Of a DNA stretch of 64,000 bases, positions 16,677-25,604 are shown piece by piece; positions within the stretch are counted from its first letter, which is position 1; every line of letters starts with the position of its first letter. Where the stretch lies: positions 1 through 64,000 of the forward strand of contig NZ_JANZNQ010000016.1 in NCBI RefSeq assembly GCF_027257955.1, in the 5' to 3' direction. The translations under genes were made by a program, and so were the position numbers. The notes under the pieces were generated by a model. The model was given only the letters and a program-made list of their open reading frames with translations. It did not search any database and was not told the origin of the DNA. This DNA comes from Zhongshania aquatica (GTDB lineage: Bacteria; Pseudomonadota; Gammaproteobacteria; Pseudomonadales; Spongiibacteraceae).

Positions 16677-16929
16677 ATTCGCAGTCCTCGGATTGAGGTA
16701 ATGTTTGTTAATTAAGAGAGATTAATTTTTCTATCAGAGTGCCCGCGGAGGCCTGATAATTACTGAGATTGCTAGGGCTTATACCCTGAATCTACGGGAC
16801 GCTAATTCGAATTATTCTTAATGCCGATGGCGTCAATGGTCTGCATTAGTAACGAAAAGATAATACTGATATTTGCACTTAATGACCTTTAAGTCAATAA
16901 CGTGGGCGCCGTAGGTAGTGTGCTAACAA

Positions 16930-17952
16930 TCAGTTCTGCAGCAGTTTCCGGAATTTTAGCGGTGTGTATCCGGTCCAGTTTTTGAAGGCGCGAATAAAGG
17001 CGCCAGGTTCGGTATAACCTGTTTTGTAGGCGATGCTCTCAATCGTATCTGTGCTTGATGCCAAGTAGTGAATGGCTAACTCGCGGCGAATATTAGCGCG
17101 TATTGTTTGAAAGTTAGTGCCTTCCCTTTTTAGCCGTCGCCTAAGGGTGTCGCTACTGATGCCCAGCATTGCGCTGGTATCCCGCAGGGCGGTGTTTGAG
17201 ATTAGAGAATTGGGTAGATCGCTAAGCATTTGTCTAACCTGTAATGACAATTGCCCACTTTCATCTAGGGGTAGATACAATTTTGCCGGTGCGTGTTGTA
17301 AATAGTTTTCGAGTTCACTTTCGTTCTGAACGACAGGTCTTTCTAGGTAGGCCGTGTCGAAGGCTATTGCTGAATGATCTTGGTTGCTTAATACCGGGGC
17401 GCCGTAGAAGAGATAGTTGTATTCGTTAAAGGGCGGGCTCGGGTAATCGATATACACACCTTGGAGTGCGATGCGTTCGTTGATTAACCAACTGCTAAAA
17501 CGGTGGGCAATCATCAAGGCGGATTCAACTGCGAAGTTGTTGGCGACCTTCATTGCAGGCCGTCGCGTAATGATCAGCTCGGTGCGGCGGTGGCTGGTGT
17601 TGAGTGAAAATTCAAAGCTGTTTTCAAATAAATTGCTAACATCAACATAGCGTTTTAAGGCCTCGCCTAGATTTTTTCCATGAACTACATTGATCGCAAT
17701 TGCGCGATAGGTTCCTAGTCGCTGGGGCTTTTCGAGCAAGCCGTATTGCTCGTCGTTTAGCTGGCCACTGCTTAATCTACACAATTGAATAAATTGTTGT
17801 ACTGGAATTCGTGCTTGTGGGTAGTTGAGTAGGCGGGGGTCGACACCGCATTTTCTCAGTAAAGCGGGTACGTTTATACCTTGCGATGACGGGCCTGCAA
17901 GGCTGCTGTTCACCGTCGCTATTGATATCGTTAGAGAATCAAAATTATCCAT
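16930..17952 (-). CDS. AraC family transcriptional regulator (OruR/ArgR-like effector domain)
   Basis: The 340-residue protein has an N-terminal arabinose-binding-superfamily effector domain of about 220 residues. A C-terminal AraC/XylS double helix-turn-helix follows, with LGISSDTLRRRLKREGTNFQTIR and YTEPGAFIRAFKNWTGYTP. The length and domain order match the OruR/VirS-like group, which usually activates neighbouring catabolic operons. Candidates are the aldehyde dehydrogenase/epoxide hydrolase pair downstream and the divergent fadJ-like operon at 18283. A CATTTAAATG palindrome lies at 17979-17988, just upstream of its start. Confidence 0.88.
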   Translation of the reverse strand: MDNFDSLTISIATVNSSLAGPSSQGINVPALLRKCGVDPRLLNYPQARIPVQQFIQLCRLSSGQLNDEQYGLLEKPQRLGTYRAIAINVVHGKNLGEALKRYVDVSNLFENSFEFSLNTSHRRTELIITRRPAMKVANNFAVESALMIAHRFSSWLINERIALQGVYIDYPSPPFNEYNYLFYGAPVLSNQDHSAIAFDTAYLERPVVQNESELENYLQHAPAKLYLPLDESGQLSLQVRQMLSDLPNSLISNTALRDTSAMLGISSDTLRRRLKREGTNFQTIRANIRRELAIHYLASSTDTIESIAYKTGYTEPGAFIRAFKNWTGYTPLKFRKLLQN

Positions 17953-18282
17953 AGAAAACGATTCTACATTAATATTTGCATTTAAATGTTAATTTATTGT
18001 CCATTTTCTGATCATTGTAAGAAAGCCCCCGATATTTCAAACTTCCGCTCCGGCGTGCTTTCAGAGCATTTCTGGCTTACTCCGTATTCATAGCAAGGCG
18101 AGCGCGAGGTATGTCGTGAGCAAAGCCGCATATATTTGTTGAGCCATTTGTACCCGGCAGAAAGGGTAGCCGGGAGGTTGGTTCATACGGCTGCTATCGC
18201 GCAACCTGTCCGGCGAGAATCCGGACTAAAACCGAGCTAATCAATCATTGGTCATGGTGTTAAAAAGGCAGGACAGTTTCGA
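17953..18282. promoter_or_regulatory. Divergent intergenic region with structured leader before the fadJ-like gene
   Basis: The 330-base gap separates the divergent araC and fadJ-like genes. On the plus side, two GC-rich inverted repeats occur: CCCGGC (18153-18158) with GCCGGG (18169-18174), and GTCCGG (18208-18213) with CCGGAC (18221-18226). They lie 57-130 bases before the ATG, so they could form hairpins in the 5' leader or bind a regulator. No U-tract follows, so they are not standard terminators. Confidence 0.4.
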
Positions 18283-20430
18283 ATGACAGATTCATTCAAG
18301 TACGAAAAAGACAGCAGCAATATAGTGACCGTCACTATGGATATGCGTGGCAGCGTTAACGCGATAAACGACGAGTTTATTGACGCAATGCGTAGCACGC
18401 TAGACCAGCTTAAGGCCGAAACCGATCTTGTGGGTGTGGTTATTACGTCGGCGAAAAAAACCTTTATAGCCGGTGGTGACTTGAATGATTTAGCCGCCGC
18501 ACAGCCGGGCGAAGAACAAGGCGTATTCATTCGTACCGAAGGAATAAAAGCGTTATTTAGAGAAATAGAAAAATTACCCGTACCGGTTGTCGCCGCGATT
18601 AATGGCGCCGCGCTTGGCGGGGGATTGGAAGTTTGTTTGTGCTGTAATTATCGTCTTGCCGTCGATTCCCGCGCAGTCATGGTGGGTCTTCCCGAAGTTG
18701 GTTTGGGATTGCTGCCCGGTGGCGGCGGCGTGGTGCGATTAACCTCATTACTGGGTTTTGAAAAAGCACTTCCATTTTTAATTGAAGGCAAAAAGTTAGG
18801 TGCCGTGTCTGCGGTTGCAGCGGGCTTGATTCATGAAACGGTAGCGACACAGCAAGAGTTATTGCCGCGCGCTAAAGCTTGGATTTTGGATAACCGCGAG
18901 AGCACGGTTCAGCCCTGGGATGTGAAGGGGTTTAAAATTCCAGACGGTGGTGAAGAAAATGCCACTATTCGTCAAAACATCGAATTTGCTGCAGCCGAAT
19001 TGCAAAAGAAAACCCGTGGATTGTTGCCTGCGCCTGTGATGATTTTAGACATCATGGTAGAGACCTTGCGTGTAGATATAGATACTGCGCTGCGTTTCGA
19101 GAGCGGTCAATTCGCTCAATTGGTTACGACGCCAGAAGCCAAGAACATGATCAACGCCTTCTTCTTTCAAATGAATCAAGTGGCCGGTGGTCAAAGTCGC
19201 CCGCAGGGGTTTGAAAAAAGCACCGTGTCCCGTTTAGGTATTCTTGGCGGCGGCATGATGGGACAGGGCATCGCCATGTCTGCAGCAATGGTTGGCATTG
19301 ATGTTGTTATTAAAGATGTCACCATAGAGTCTGCTGAAAAAGCCAAAGCGTACTCAGAGAAAGGCCTGGCTAAGCTGGTTCAGAAGGGAAAAATGACTGA
19401 GGCCGCAGCGGCCGATGTGCTCGCCCGTATAAGTCCAAGTGTGAGCAATGATGATTTACAGGGCTGTGATTTTATTATCGAAGCCGTGTTCGAGAGTGTT
19501 GAACTCAAACACGCGCTAACAAAATCTACCGAGTCGTGCTTAGTCGAGGGTGGCGTTTGGGCATCTAACACCTCTACCCTGCCAATTACGTCGCTGTCCA
19601 GCGCGAGTAGCAAGCCAGAGAACTTTATTGGTATGCACTTTTTCTCGCCGGTAGACAGAATGCCCTTGGTAGAAATTATCTGCGGTGAAAAAACCAGTGA
19701 CGAGACGCTGGCCAAAGCCTTTGATCTAACTCGCCAATTAAAGAAGACGCCAATTGTTGTTAACGACTCACCGGGTTTTTACACCTCACGCACCATCAGT
19801 ACGCCTATTCAGGAAGCGGCCCAGCTAATAGCGGAAGGCGTAAGTGCAGTGCGTGTTGAGTCGGTGGGAAAATCTGTTGGTTGGCCGGTTGGTCCTCTTG
19901 CATTGCAAGATGAAGTCAGCCAAAAGTTGTCTTTAGATATTATTGATGCTCAAATCAGTATGGGGCTTCGTAAGGCGGAAGATGATCCGACGCCAGAAGG
20001 GACCGCATTGATGCGCGACTTGCTAAACGAGCACAAGCGCGGCGGTCGAGTGCATGGCGGCGGCTATTACGACTACAGTGAGTCAGGCAAACAAATCTGG
20101 AGTGGTTTGCGTGAGCTGTACTTGAAAGAAGACGTTGATCTTAGTGTGAGTGACCAGGATGTTCGCGACCGCTTATTGTTCCGTCCCGTAATCGAAAGTC
20201 TCGTGTGCTTAGAAACGGGTGTATTAAGAACCGTAGCGGATGGCAATATCGGTTCAATAATGGGTATAGGTGCGCCAACGTGGACGGGTGGGTATTTGCA
20301 GTTTGTGAATACCTACGGTGTGCAGCGGTTTGTTGACCGATGCAGAGAGCTTGAGGCCACGTACGGCAAGCGCTTTACGCCTCCCCAAATTGCCATTGAT
20401 AAAGCCGCGGCGGACGAATTGTTCGTATAG
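18283..20430 (+). CDS. FadJ/FadB-type fusion: enoyl-CoA hydratase / 3-hydroxyacyl-CoA dehydrogenase
   Basis: The 715-residue protein has two enzymes in one chain. The N-terminal crotonase domain (1-190) holds both catalytic glutamates, E116 in GGGLE and E138 in GLPEVGLG. The dehydrogenase part starts near 315 with the NAD fold GGGMMGQGI (322-330) and has the active-site His in GMHFFSP (H452). C-terminal 3HCDH domains follow. This is the alpha-chain architecture of the beta-oxidation complex. No thiolase gene lies beside it, which fits FadJ-like enzymes for special acyl chains. The CoA ligase gene begins 68 bases downstream on the same strand. Confidence 0.9.
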   Translation: MTDSFKYEKDSSNIVTVTMDMRGSVNAINDEFIDAMRSTLDQLKAETDLVGVVITSAKKTFIAGGDLNDLAAAQPGEEQGVFIRTEGIKALFREIEKLPVPVVAAINGAALGGGLEVCLCCNYRLAVDSRAVMVGLPEVGLGLLPGGGGVVRLTSLLGFEKALPFLIEGKKLGAVSAVAAGLIHETVATQQELLPRAKAWILDNRESTVQPWDVKGFKIPDGGEENATIRQNIEFAAAELQKKTRGLLPAPVMILDIMVETLRVDIDTALRFESGQFAQLVTTPEAKNMINAFFFQMNQVAGGQSRPQGFEKSTVSRLGILGGGMMGQGIAMSAAMVGIDVVIKDVTIESAEKAKAYSEKGLAKLVQKGKMTEAAAADVLARISPSVSNDDLQGCDFIIEAVFESVELKHALTKSTESCLVEGGVWASNTSTLPITSLSSASSKPENFIGMHFFSPVDRMPLVEIICGEKTSDETLAKAFDLTRQLKKTPIVVNDSPGFYTSRTISTPIQEAAQLIAEGVSAVRVESVGKSVGWPVGPLALQDEVSQKLSLDIIDAQISMGLRKAEDDPTPEGTALMRDLLNEHKRGGRVHGGGYYDYSESGKQIWSGLRELYLKEDVDLSVSDQDVRDRLLFRPVIESLVCLETGVLRTVADGNIGSIMGIGAPTWTGGYLQFVNTYGVQRFVDRCRELEATYGKRFTPPQIAIDKAAADELFV

Positions 20431-20498
20431 AACTATAAACATGGCCAAGCGTGTTGCTTGGTCTAATCAACAATAATGATCTGTCGGAGTACCGAGCA

Positions 20499-22130
20499 AT
20501 GAGCGAAGCGATAAAAACACCACTAGAAATGTTTTACCACTGGGAATCTGTTGCCGCGGATCAAGTATTTTTACGTCAACCTAAAGAGTTGCAGTGGACG
20601 GAGTTAACTTGGGCGCAGCTAGCAGATCGTGCGCGTCGCTTAGCGACCTATATTTCCGCCCAAGGCTATGAGCCCGGTAGCCGCATTTCGATATTCGCGA
20701 AGAACTGCGCAGATTGGATAGCCGTCGATTTCGCCATCATGCTCAGCGGTCACATAAGCGTACCTTTATATCCAGGGCAGGACGCGCCCTCGTCACGGTA
20801 TATCTTAGAGCACAGCGAAAGCCAGATGATTTTCTTGGGGCAGTTTGATATCGCCAGCCAAGCGAATGATGTTTTACCAGCGAATATTAAGCGCGTCGGA
20901 ATATTGGGCTGCGACTGCGATGTCGAGACTGATATCGATGCCATTGTTGCCAGTCATGAGCCTATGACGGCATCTCCGATACCCGATGCCGACGCGTTGA
21001 TGACGATTCTGTACACCTCGGGCACTACCGGTAACCCAAAGGGTGTTATGCATGTTCACGGCACACCGGGACGCATTTTGCCGCGAATGCAAAAAGACTG
21101 GAAAATAGGTGGCGGCACAGAGCGTGAGCGCTTGATGTCGTATTTGCCGCTATCCCATGCGGCAGAGCGTTGCATTGTTGAAATGAACGCGTTGTATTGC
21201 AACGGCATTATTTCTTTCTCTGAAGGTTTAGAGACGTTCGCTACAGAACTCCGCGATGTTGAGCCAACGTTCTTCTTTTCTGTGCCGCGACTGTGGGTGA
21301 AATTTAAGGCCGCAGTAGACGCAAAAATCCCACCTGAAGTTCAGGCTGGATTTGGCGAAGAACAGAAAGAGCAGGTTAGAAAGCAGTTGGGTCTTAACAA
21401 AGCACGCATGGTGTTGACCGGTTCAGCACCGTGCCCACGGGACGTGCAAAACTGGTTCATCGACATGGGAGTGGTATTGCGCGAAGGCTACTCCATGACC
21501 GAGAACTTCTGCGACGGTACATTCTGGTTGTCCGATGAACGCCCGCAAGCGGGCTGCGTGGGTGTACCGCTAAACGGTGTGCAAATAAAAATCACCGATG
21601 ACGAAGAAGTGTGTTTTAAAAGCGACGGTCTGATGACTGGGTATTACAAAAACCCAGAGAAAACGGCAGAGGCTTTAGTGGACGGCTGGTATCACACTGG
21701 CGATACAGGCAAGGTAGATGAAAACGGCAATCTTTGGATTACCGGCAGAATCAGCGAAGTCTTTAAAACCACCAAAGGCAAATTCATTCAGCCAATAAAA
21801 CTAGAAGATGACTTTGGCTCGCTAATAGAGCTAGAGCAGGTTTGTGTATGCGGCCACGGCCTAGATCAACCTCTATTGCTCGCGACATTGTCTGAATTGG
21901 GTAGGGCGCTTCCGCAGGAACAGTTGGTGTCGAGTTTAGAAGCGTCGCTGACGCGTATTAACGGTACCTTGGCGGCCTATGAGCGAGTCAATCAAATTGT
22001 TATCACGCCGGAGTGGACCATTATGAATGGTTTGCTTACGCCAACCTTGAAGCTGAAAAGGAAAAGTATAATTGCGTACTTTAAAGATCAGATAGAGGCG
22101 AAGCACGACAATACGGTTGTTTTTATGTAA
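20499..22130 (+). CDS. Long-chain acyl-CoA synthetase (AMP-forming)
   Basis: The protein has 543 residues from ATG 20499, which has GGAG about ten bases upstream; an earlier in-frame start at 20451 adds no conserved residues. The ATP/AMP motif LYTSGTTGNPKGVMH and GYSMTEN are intact, and YHTGDTG precedes the late hinge motif. The sequence is of the long-chain/VLACS (FAA-like) type, which activates carboxylic acids to CoA thioesters. Together with the upstream FadJ-like fusion it would start beta-oxidation of an imported acid. A strong bidirectional terminator follows. Confidence 0.88.
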   Translation: MSEAIKTPLEMFYHWESVAADQVFLRQPKELQWTELTWAQLADRARRLATYISAQGYEPGSRISIFAKNCADWIAVDFAIMLSGHISVPLYPGQDAPSSRYILEHSESQMIFLGQFDIASQANDVLPANIKRVGILGCDCDVETDIDAIVASHEPMTASPIPDADALMTILYTSGTTGNPKGVMHVHGTPGRILPRMQKDWKIGGGTERERLMSYLPLSHAAERCIVEMNALYCNGIISFSEGLETFATELRDVEPTFFFSVPRLWVKFKAAVDAKIPPEVQAGFGEEQKEQVRKQLGLNKARMVLTGSAPCPRDVQNWFIDMGVVLREGYSMTENFCDGTFWLSDERPQAGCVGVPLNGVQIKITDDEEVCFKSDGLMTGYYKNPEKTAEALVDGWYHTGDTGKVDENGNLWITGRISEVFKTTKGKFIQPIKLEDDFGSLIELEQVCVCGHGLDQPLLLATLSELGRALPQEQLVSSLEASLTRINGTLAAYERVNQIVITPEWTIMNGLLTPTLKLKRKSIIAYFKDQIEAKHDNTVVFM

Positions 22131-22144
22131 GTCTTATTTCGTGG

Positions 22145-22180
22145 GTATAAAAAAATCGCCGGTTGGCGATTTTTTTATAC
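22145..22180. terminator. Bidirectional rho-independent terminator
   Basis: A perfect 16-base inverted repeat (22145-22160 with 22165-22180) encloses a GGTT loop. The GC-rich tip GATTTTTT/AAAAAATCGCC leaves a run of T on both strands. It lies between the convergent CoA ligase and GFA genes and should end transcription in both directions. Confidence 0.92.
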
Positions 22181-22203
22181 CTGAATTTTGGTGCGAGATT
22201 TGT

Positions 22204-22623
22204 TTACAGCGGCGGATTACCCGGTAATTCCATTAAGCCGTCATTTAGTTTTAACCAAGATACCTTAGAGGCGCACCACATATGGCCTTGCAGATTTACT
22301 GAGCTTGGCTTATCTAAAGAGCCTACTTTAATGAAAAGCATGTCAGGCATTTCTGCGAGTACTGAGTATAGCGGAGTGCCACAGTTGCCGCAGAAGTGTC
22401 GATTTACGGTCATACCCGCGTCGCCTTTGACTGTATAGACTTTTGTTTCCCCCGACATTTCGCAGCTAGCTTTTGGGAAAAAAGCGACGGTGGCGAAAGC
22501 GCTGCCCGACGCATATTGGCAGTCGCGGCAGTGACAGGCCATTACACTTACTGGGTCTGTGCTGCAAGTGTATTGGACGCTACCACAAGCGCATTGGCCT
22601 TTATGATTTATATCGTCGCTCAT
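22204..22623 (-). CDS. GFA/CENP-V family zinc protein
   Basis: The 139-residue protein has the Cys pattern of the glutathione-dependent formaldehyde-activating (Gfa/CENP-V) fold. The pattern is CACGSVQYTC at about 12-21, CHCRDC at about 31-36, and HFCGNCGTPL at about 76-85. These cysteines bind two structural or catalytic zinc ions. Most family members are not formaldehyde enzymes and their substrate is unknown. It follows the TetR gene by 21 bases in the same orientation, so it may be the last gene of the SDR-crotonase-TetR run. The terminator at 22145-22180 closes that run. Confidence 0.82.
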   Translation of the reverse strand: MSDDINHKGQCACGSVQYTCSTDPVSVMACHCRDCQYASGSAFATVAFFPKASCEMSGETKVYTVKGDAGMTVNRHFCGNCGTPLYSVLAEMPDMLFIKVGSLDKPSSVNLQGHMWCASKVSWLKLNDGLMELPGNPPL

Positions 22624-22644
22624 AAATTATTCCTTAGCTTTATA

Positions 22645-23328
22645 TTATTGGTCGATGAGTTTGTTAAGTTTTGAAATTAAATGGTTTATTTCGCCACGTG
22701 AATTTTCTGGCTTTTGTACAATGCCGTAAAAAATGAGTTGAGTGAGTTGGTCGGCAATAAGCTCGGCGTCTTCGCGTTTGGTGCCCGCAACGAGATCCCA
22801 TAAATAGTGCTCTATGGCGCCAAAGACGACATTGCGAATGAGTACTGGCGAGGCTGAGTCTGCAATCTCTCCACTTTGTTTTCCTTCGCGAACAACATTG
22901 ATGACAACGTTGCTGTAGCGGCGGTTAAAGTTATGTACTTTTTCTAGTAGCTCGGTTTGCGACCCCCGCGACTCATTCAAAATTACCGTGCATAGATCGC
23001 TGTTGTTATGCAAAAGTGATATGTGGGTGTGGATGATATAGCGTAGCTTGTTTTGCGCACCGGAAATGGCACTGACGCCGCTTTCCATTGCCGCCGTAAT
23101 TTCTTCGTAGAACTCTTCAATGACCTTCACCATCAAAGCGCGCTTACTTTTAAAATAATGTAAAACAGTACCTTCGACCACGCCGACTGAATCTGCAATC
23201 TCAGCAATGGTGGCTAGTTCATAGCCGCGATGAATAAATACTATTCGGGCGGCGGCGATGATTTCCTTTTCGCGGTGCTCCCGCGACAGTCGTGTGCGTG
23301 TGCTAGCGTTTTTCGTTTTGAGTGCCAC
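22645..23328 (-). CDS. TetR family transcriptional regulator
   Basis: The 227-residue protein has a TetR N-terminal helix-turn-helix at about 15-65 (IVFIHRGYELATIAEIADSVGVVEGTVLHYFKSK). A helical ligand-binding domain follows. It is the third gene of a minus-strand run behind an SDR and a crotonase. Two identical 17-base palindromes (25017-25033 and 25588-25604) lie upstream of this run and of the divergent carboxylase operon. I infer that this TetR protein binds both, represses both operons and its own gene, and is released by a pathway acyl-CoA. That would be similar in logic to AtuR in terpene utilisation. Confidence 0.88.
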   Translation of the reverse strand: MALKTKNASTRTRLSREHREKEIIAAARIVFIHRGYELATIAEIADSVGVVEGTVLHYFKSKRALMVKVIEEFYEEITAAMESGVSAISGAQNKLRYIIHTHISLLHNNSDLCTVILNESRGSQTELLEKVHNFNRRYSNVVINVVREGKQSGEIADSASPVLIRNVVFGAIEHYLWDLVAGTKREDAELIADQLTQLIFYGIVQKPENSRGEINHLISKLNKLIDQ

Positions 23329-23365
23329 GTTATTTTCTCTTGGTTACGAATCACAGGAGAGTGAG

Positions 23366-24157
23366 TTATTCGTCTCCGTGTGCGATAAAGTCGGCTTCGC
23401 GTCGCTCTTTAAACGAGCTAAGACCCTCTTTGAGGGCTTTTCCACCGAAGCTTGCTGTTTGTAGTTGTTGCTCTAGCTTTAGCTGGGTATTGAAGCTGCT
23501 TTGACAGGCAGAGCGCAAGGCTTCCTTGGTTCGGCGTATTGCCGCAGGGGAGAGCTTTGCTAGGTTTTCAGCTAGCGTTGAAGCCTCGCTCATTAGCTCG
23601 ATATCGTCAATACACTTCCAAATCATACCTGTGCGGGCTGCGTCCTCTGCGGTTAGTGCATCGCCGGTTAAAAATAGCGCCAGTGCCTGATTATAATTCA
23701 GGCCGCGAGTAACGAGCCAGGAGCAGCCCATGTCTGGAACAACGCCTAGCTTAGGCACAAATGGCAGTGAAAAATAGGCCGACTTTGCTGCTAAGACGAT
23801 ATCAGCGTTAAGGGCAAGGCCGACACCCGCGCCTATAGCGGGGCCATTAATTGCAGATACTACCGGGATGGGCATGGCCATCATATATTCGGCAAGTGGG
23901 TTATATGTATCTTCAATCACCTTGTTAACGTAGTCGTCTAGCGGCCCCTCTTGGTTCATAAAGGTTTTAAGATTGCCGCCAGCGCTAAAAAACTTACCAG
24001 TACTTGTTAGTAAAACGGCGCGAATCTGTTCGTCAGCCACGGCGCCGCGCAGGGCGTTTAGTAGAGCATTGGCCATTTCTTCGGTCATGCTATTTAGGGT
24101 CGCTGGATCATTTAGGGTGATGGTACGTACGTAATTTTTATCGCTAGTTCGGATCAT
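23366..24157 (-). CDS. Crotonase-fold enzyme, PaaG-like isomerase type
   Basis: The 263-residue protein belongs to the enoyl-CoA hydratase/isomerase family, with the CoA oxyanion motif FSAGGNL (58-64) and the second site GAGVGL. The two hydratase glutamates are absent: the first position reads GAGVGL and the second FVPKLG. An Asp is present in GVVPDMG. That is the pattern of PaaG/ECI-type isomerases, which shift double bonds or open epoxyacyl-CoA. I therefore expect isomerase rather than hydratase activity. It is co-transcribed between the SDR and TetR genes, 9 bases after the SDR stop. Confidence 0.82.
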   Translation of the reverse strand: MIRTSDKNYVRTITLNDPATLNSMTEEMANALLNALRGAVADEQIRAVLLTSTGKFFSAGGNLKTFMNQEGPLDDYVNKVIEDTYNPLAEYMMAMPIPVVSAINGPAIGAGVGLALNADIVLAAKSAYFSLPFVPKLGVVPDMGCSWLVTRGLNYNQALALFLTGDALTAEDAARTGMIWKCIDDIELMSEASTLAENLAKLSPAAIRRTKEALRSACQSSFNTQLKLEQQLQTASFGGKALKEGLSSFKERREADFIAHGDE

Positions 24158-24166
24158 GACTTGTCC

Positions 24167-24973
24167 TTACGCTTTCTTGTTAGAGGTTAGGCAGTCGATA
24201 CTTGCGTCGCCGATTTGGTAGCCGCCGTCGATGTCGAGAATCGTGCCCGTAATGTATTTACCGAGATCGCTGCTTAAATAGGCCGCTGCCGCGCCGATAT
24301 CATCGACCGAACCGAGGTGGCGCATTGGCAGGGCCTTGAGTAATTTTTCACCCGCTGCTGGCTCGGTTGCAAATAGGCGTTTTAAGCCTTCGGTTTCTGC
24401 AGTAAGGCCAGGCGCAATGCCGTTTACGGTGATGCCCGCCGGGCCCCATTCCATTGCCAATGTTTTTAGCAGTGCATTTACACCCGCTTTTGCTGCGCAA
24501 ACGTGTGCCTGCAATGGTGTTGGGTTGACTGCTTGTGGCGCAGTGATGGCGATAAAGCGTGCGCCGGGTTTTGTACAGTGGTCGAAGGCTGCCCGAAATA
24601 CGTGGTAGCTACCGATTAGGTCGATGTCGATGATGGTTTTGAAGCCGTTAGGGCTGATGTCGATAGCGGGTGCGAAAAAGTTACCCGCCGCCCCTGCGAC
24701 CACGATATCTAAACTGCCGAATTGCTCTACCGTGGCGGCAATGGCGCCGTATACAGCGGCGTAGTCCCGGACATCAGCACTGAACGCCAATGCGTGGTGT
24801 GAACCTGCTGCGGTGATTTCCGCCGCGGCTTTCTCCGCCTTTTCTAAGTCACGACCAATGACACTGACTTTTGCGCCAAGCTTGGCCAAAGATTTTGCGA
24901 TGCCGAGATTGATGCCGCTGGTGCCGCCGGAGATAAATGCGACTTTGCCGTTAAGGGTATTCTCTTTAAACAC
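24167..24973 (-). CDS. SDR family oxidoreductase, 2,4-dienoyl-CoA-reductase-like
   Basis: The 268-residue protein has the NADP-binding GGTSGINLGIA motif (15-25) and the C-terminal ITGTILDIDGG block. At the usual Tyr-x3-Lys site the sequence reads HVCAAKAG, so the catalytic Tyr is missing while the Lys remains. This is a known trait of 2,4-dienoyl-CoA reductases (DECR2-like), which act on unsaturated acyl-CoA. It is the first gene of the SDR-crotonase-TetR run, and an operator-like palindrome lies at 25017-25033 just upstream. Reduction of dienoyl-CoA next to a double-bond isomerase suits an unsaturated or isoprenoid chain. Confidence 0.84.
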   Translation of the reverse strand: MFKENTLNGKVAFISGGTSGINLGIAKSLAKLGAKVSVIGRDLEKAEKAAAEITAAGSHHALAFSADVRDYAAVYGAIAATVEQFGSLDIVVAGAAGNFFAPAIDISPNGFKTIIDIDLIGSYHVFRAAFDHCTKPGARFIAITAPQAVNPTPLQAHVCAAKAGVNALLKTLAMEWGPAGITVNGIAPGLTAETEGLKRLFATEPAAGEKLLKALPMRHLGSVDDIGAAAAYLSSDLGKYITGTILDIDGGYQIGDASIDCLTSNKKA

Positions 24974-25016
24974 GGTACTTTCCTTATTGCGGATTTTGGT
25001 CGTAATTTAGCCTATA

Positions 25017-25033
25017 ATTGAGTAAAGCTCAAT
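25017..25033. promoter_or_regulatory. Operator-like palindrome ATTGAG-N5-CTCAAT, SDR side
   Basis: The arms ATTGAG and CTCAAT are perfect inverted repeats with spacer TAAAG. It lies 44 bases upstream of the SDR start on the minus strand. The same arms with spacer TGAAG occur at 25588-25604, upstream of the carboxylase operon. The TetR gene in the SDR run is the obvious candidate binder. Confidence 0.65.
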
Positions 25034-25350
25034 ATCGTGAAATTTGCGCTGTCCCGTTTCACCATCGTGATATAGGGTTGCTGACGTTTTTGGTGAAATT
25101 CTATTTTAATAAAATAGGTATAATAATCATAGTGTTAGTGTTTGTTCTGGTCGAGATGTTGGTGATGTTTCTGTCGCTTAGGGGCGGGGATCTGTCCTCG
25201 ATATTTGTATCATAATATTGATTAATAGGTCAGTATTGGATATATTAATGCTTGCTCAATAGGTGTCGGTGATGATGCTATAGAGAGAAATTTTATGCTG
25301 CACACTTTTTGTGTGGCTGCGAGGCAAGCGCCCTTCCAGGAGCGACTTTT

Positions 25351-25378
25351 TCCCGCCGTAATTCAGGCGGGATTTTTT
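25351..25378 (+). terminator. Rho-independent terminator within the control region
   Basis: TCCCGCC (25351-25357) pairs with GGCGGGA (25366-25372) around an eight-base loop, followed by a run of T. It is far from the stop of any plus-strand gene, so it may end a short untranslated RNA starting near 25250, or attenuate read-through into the carboxylase operon. Confidence 0.7.
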
Positions 25379-25587
25379 TATCCTGCACCCGGTTACCCCA
25401 ATATTCTCTGCTATACGGCTGATGATATGGCCATCCTAAAGGCTGGTGCGCGGATAGCTGCTTATTATTGAGCGTGTTTCAATATTAGTAATATCTTTTT
25501 TAAGTCTTTGTAATTTAATGATTAATTATAAAAACATCGGTGTTAACTGTTGTTTTAAGTTTGAGTTATGGTTTTTTTTTCTTTTTT

Positions 25588-25604
25588 ATTGAGTGAAGCT
25601 CAAT
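25588..25604. promoter_or_regulatory. Operator-like palindrome ATTGAG-N5-CTCAAT, carboxylase side
   Basis: The arms match those at 25017-25033 exactly, with spacer TGAAG. The site lies 46 bases upstream of the biotin carboxylase ATG at 25651, close to where the promoter should be. Binding here by the TetR regulator would block the carboxylase operon. Confidence 0.65.

Noticed and set aside
18061-18282. Possible GEMM (c-di-GMP-I) riboswitch before the fadJ-like gene, suggested by GCAAAGCC and GGTAGCCGGG in order
   Set aside because: The P1 scaffold, the GNRA tetraloop arm and the receptor pairing do not fall into place by eye. A covariance search would settle it.
25294-25470. A 58-codon frame (MLHTF...) running through the terminator
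   Set aside because: It reads straight through a strong terminator hairpin, has no good ribosome site, and matches no family I know.
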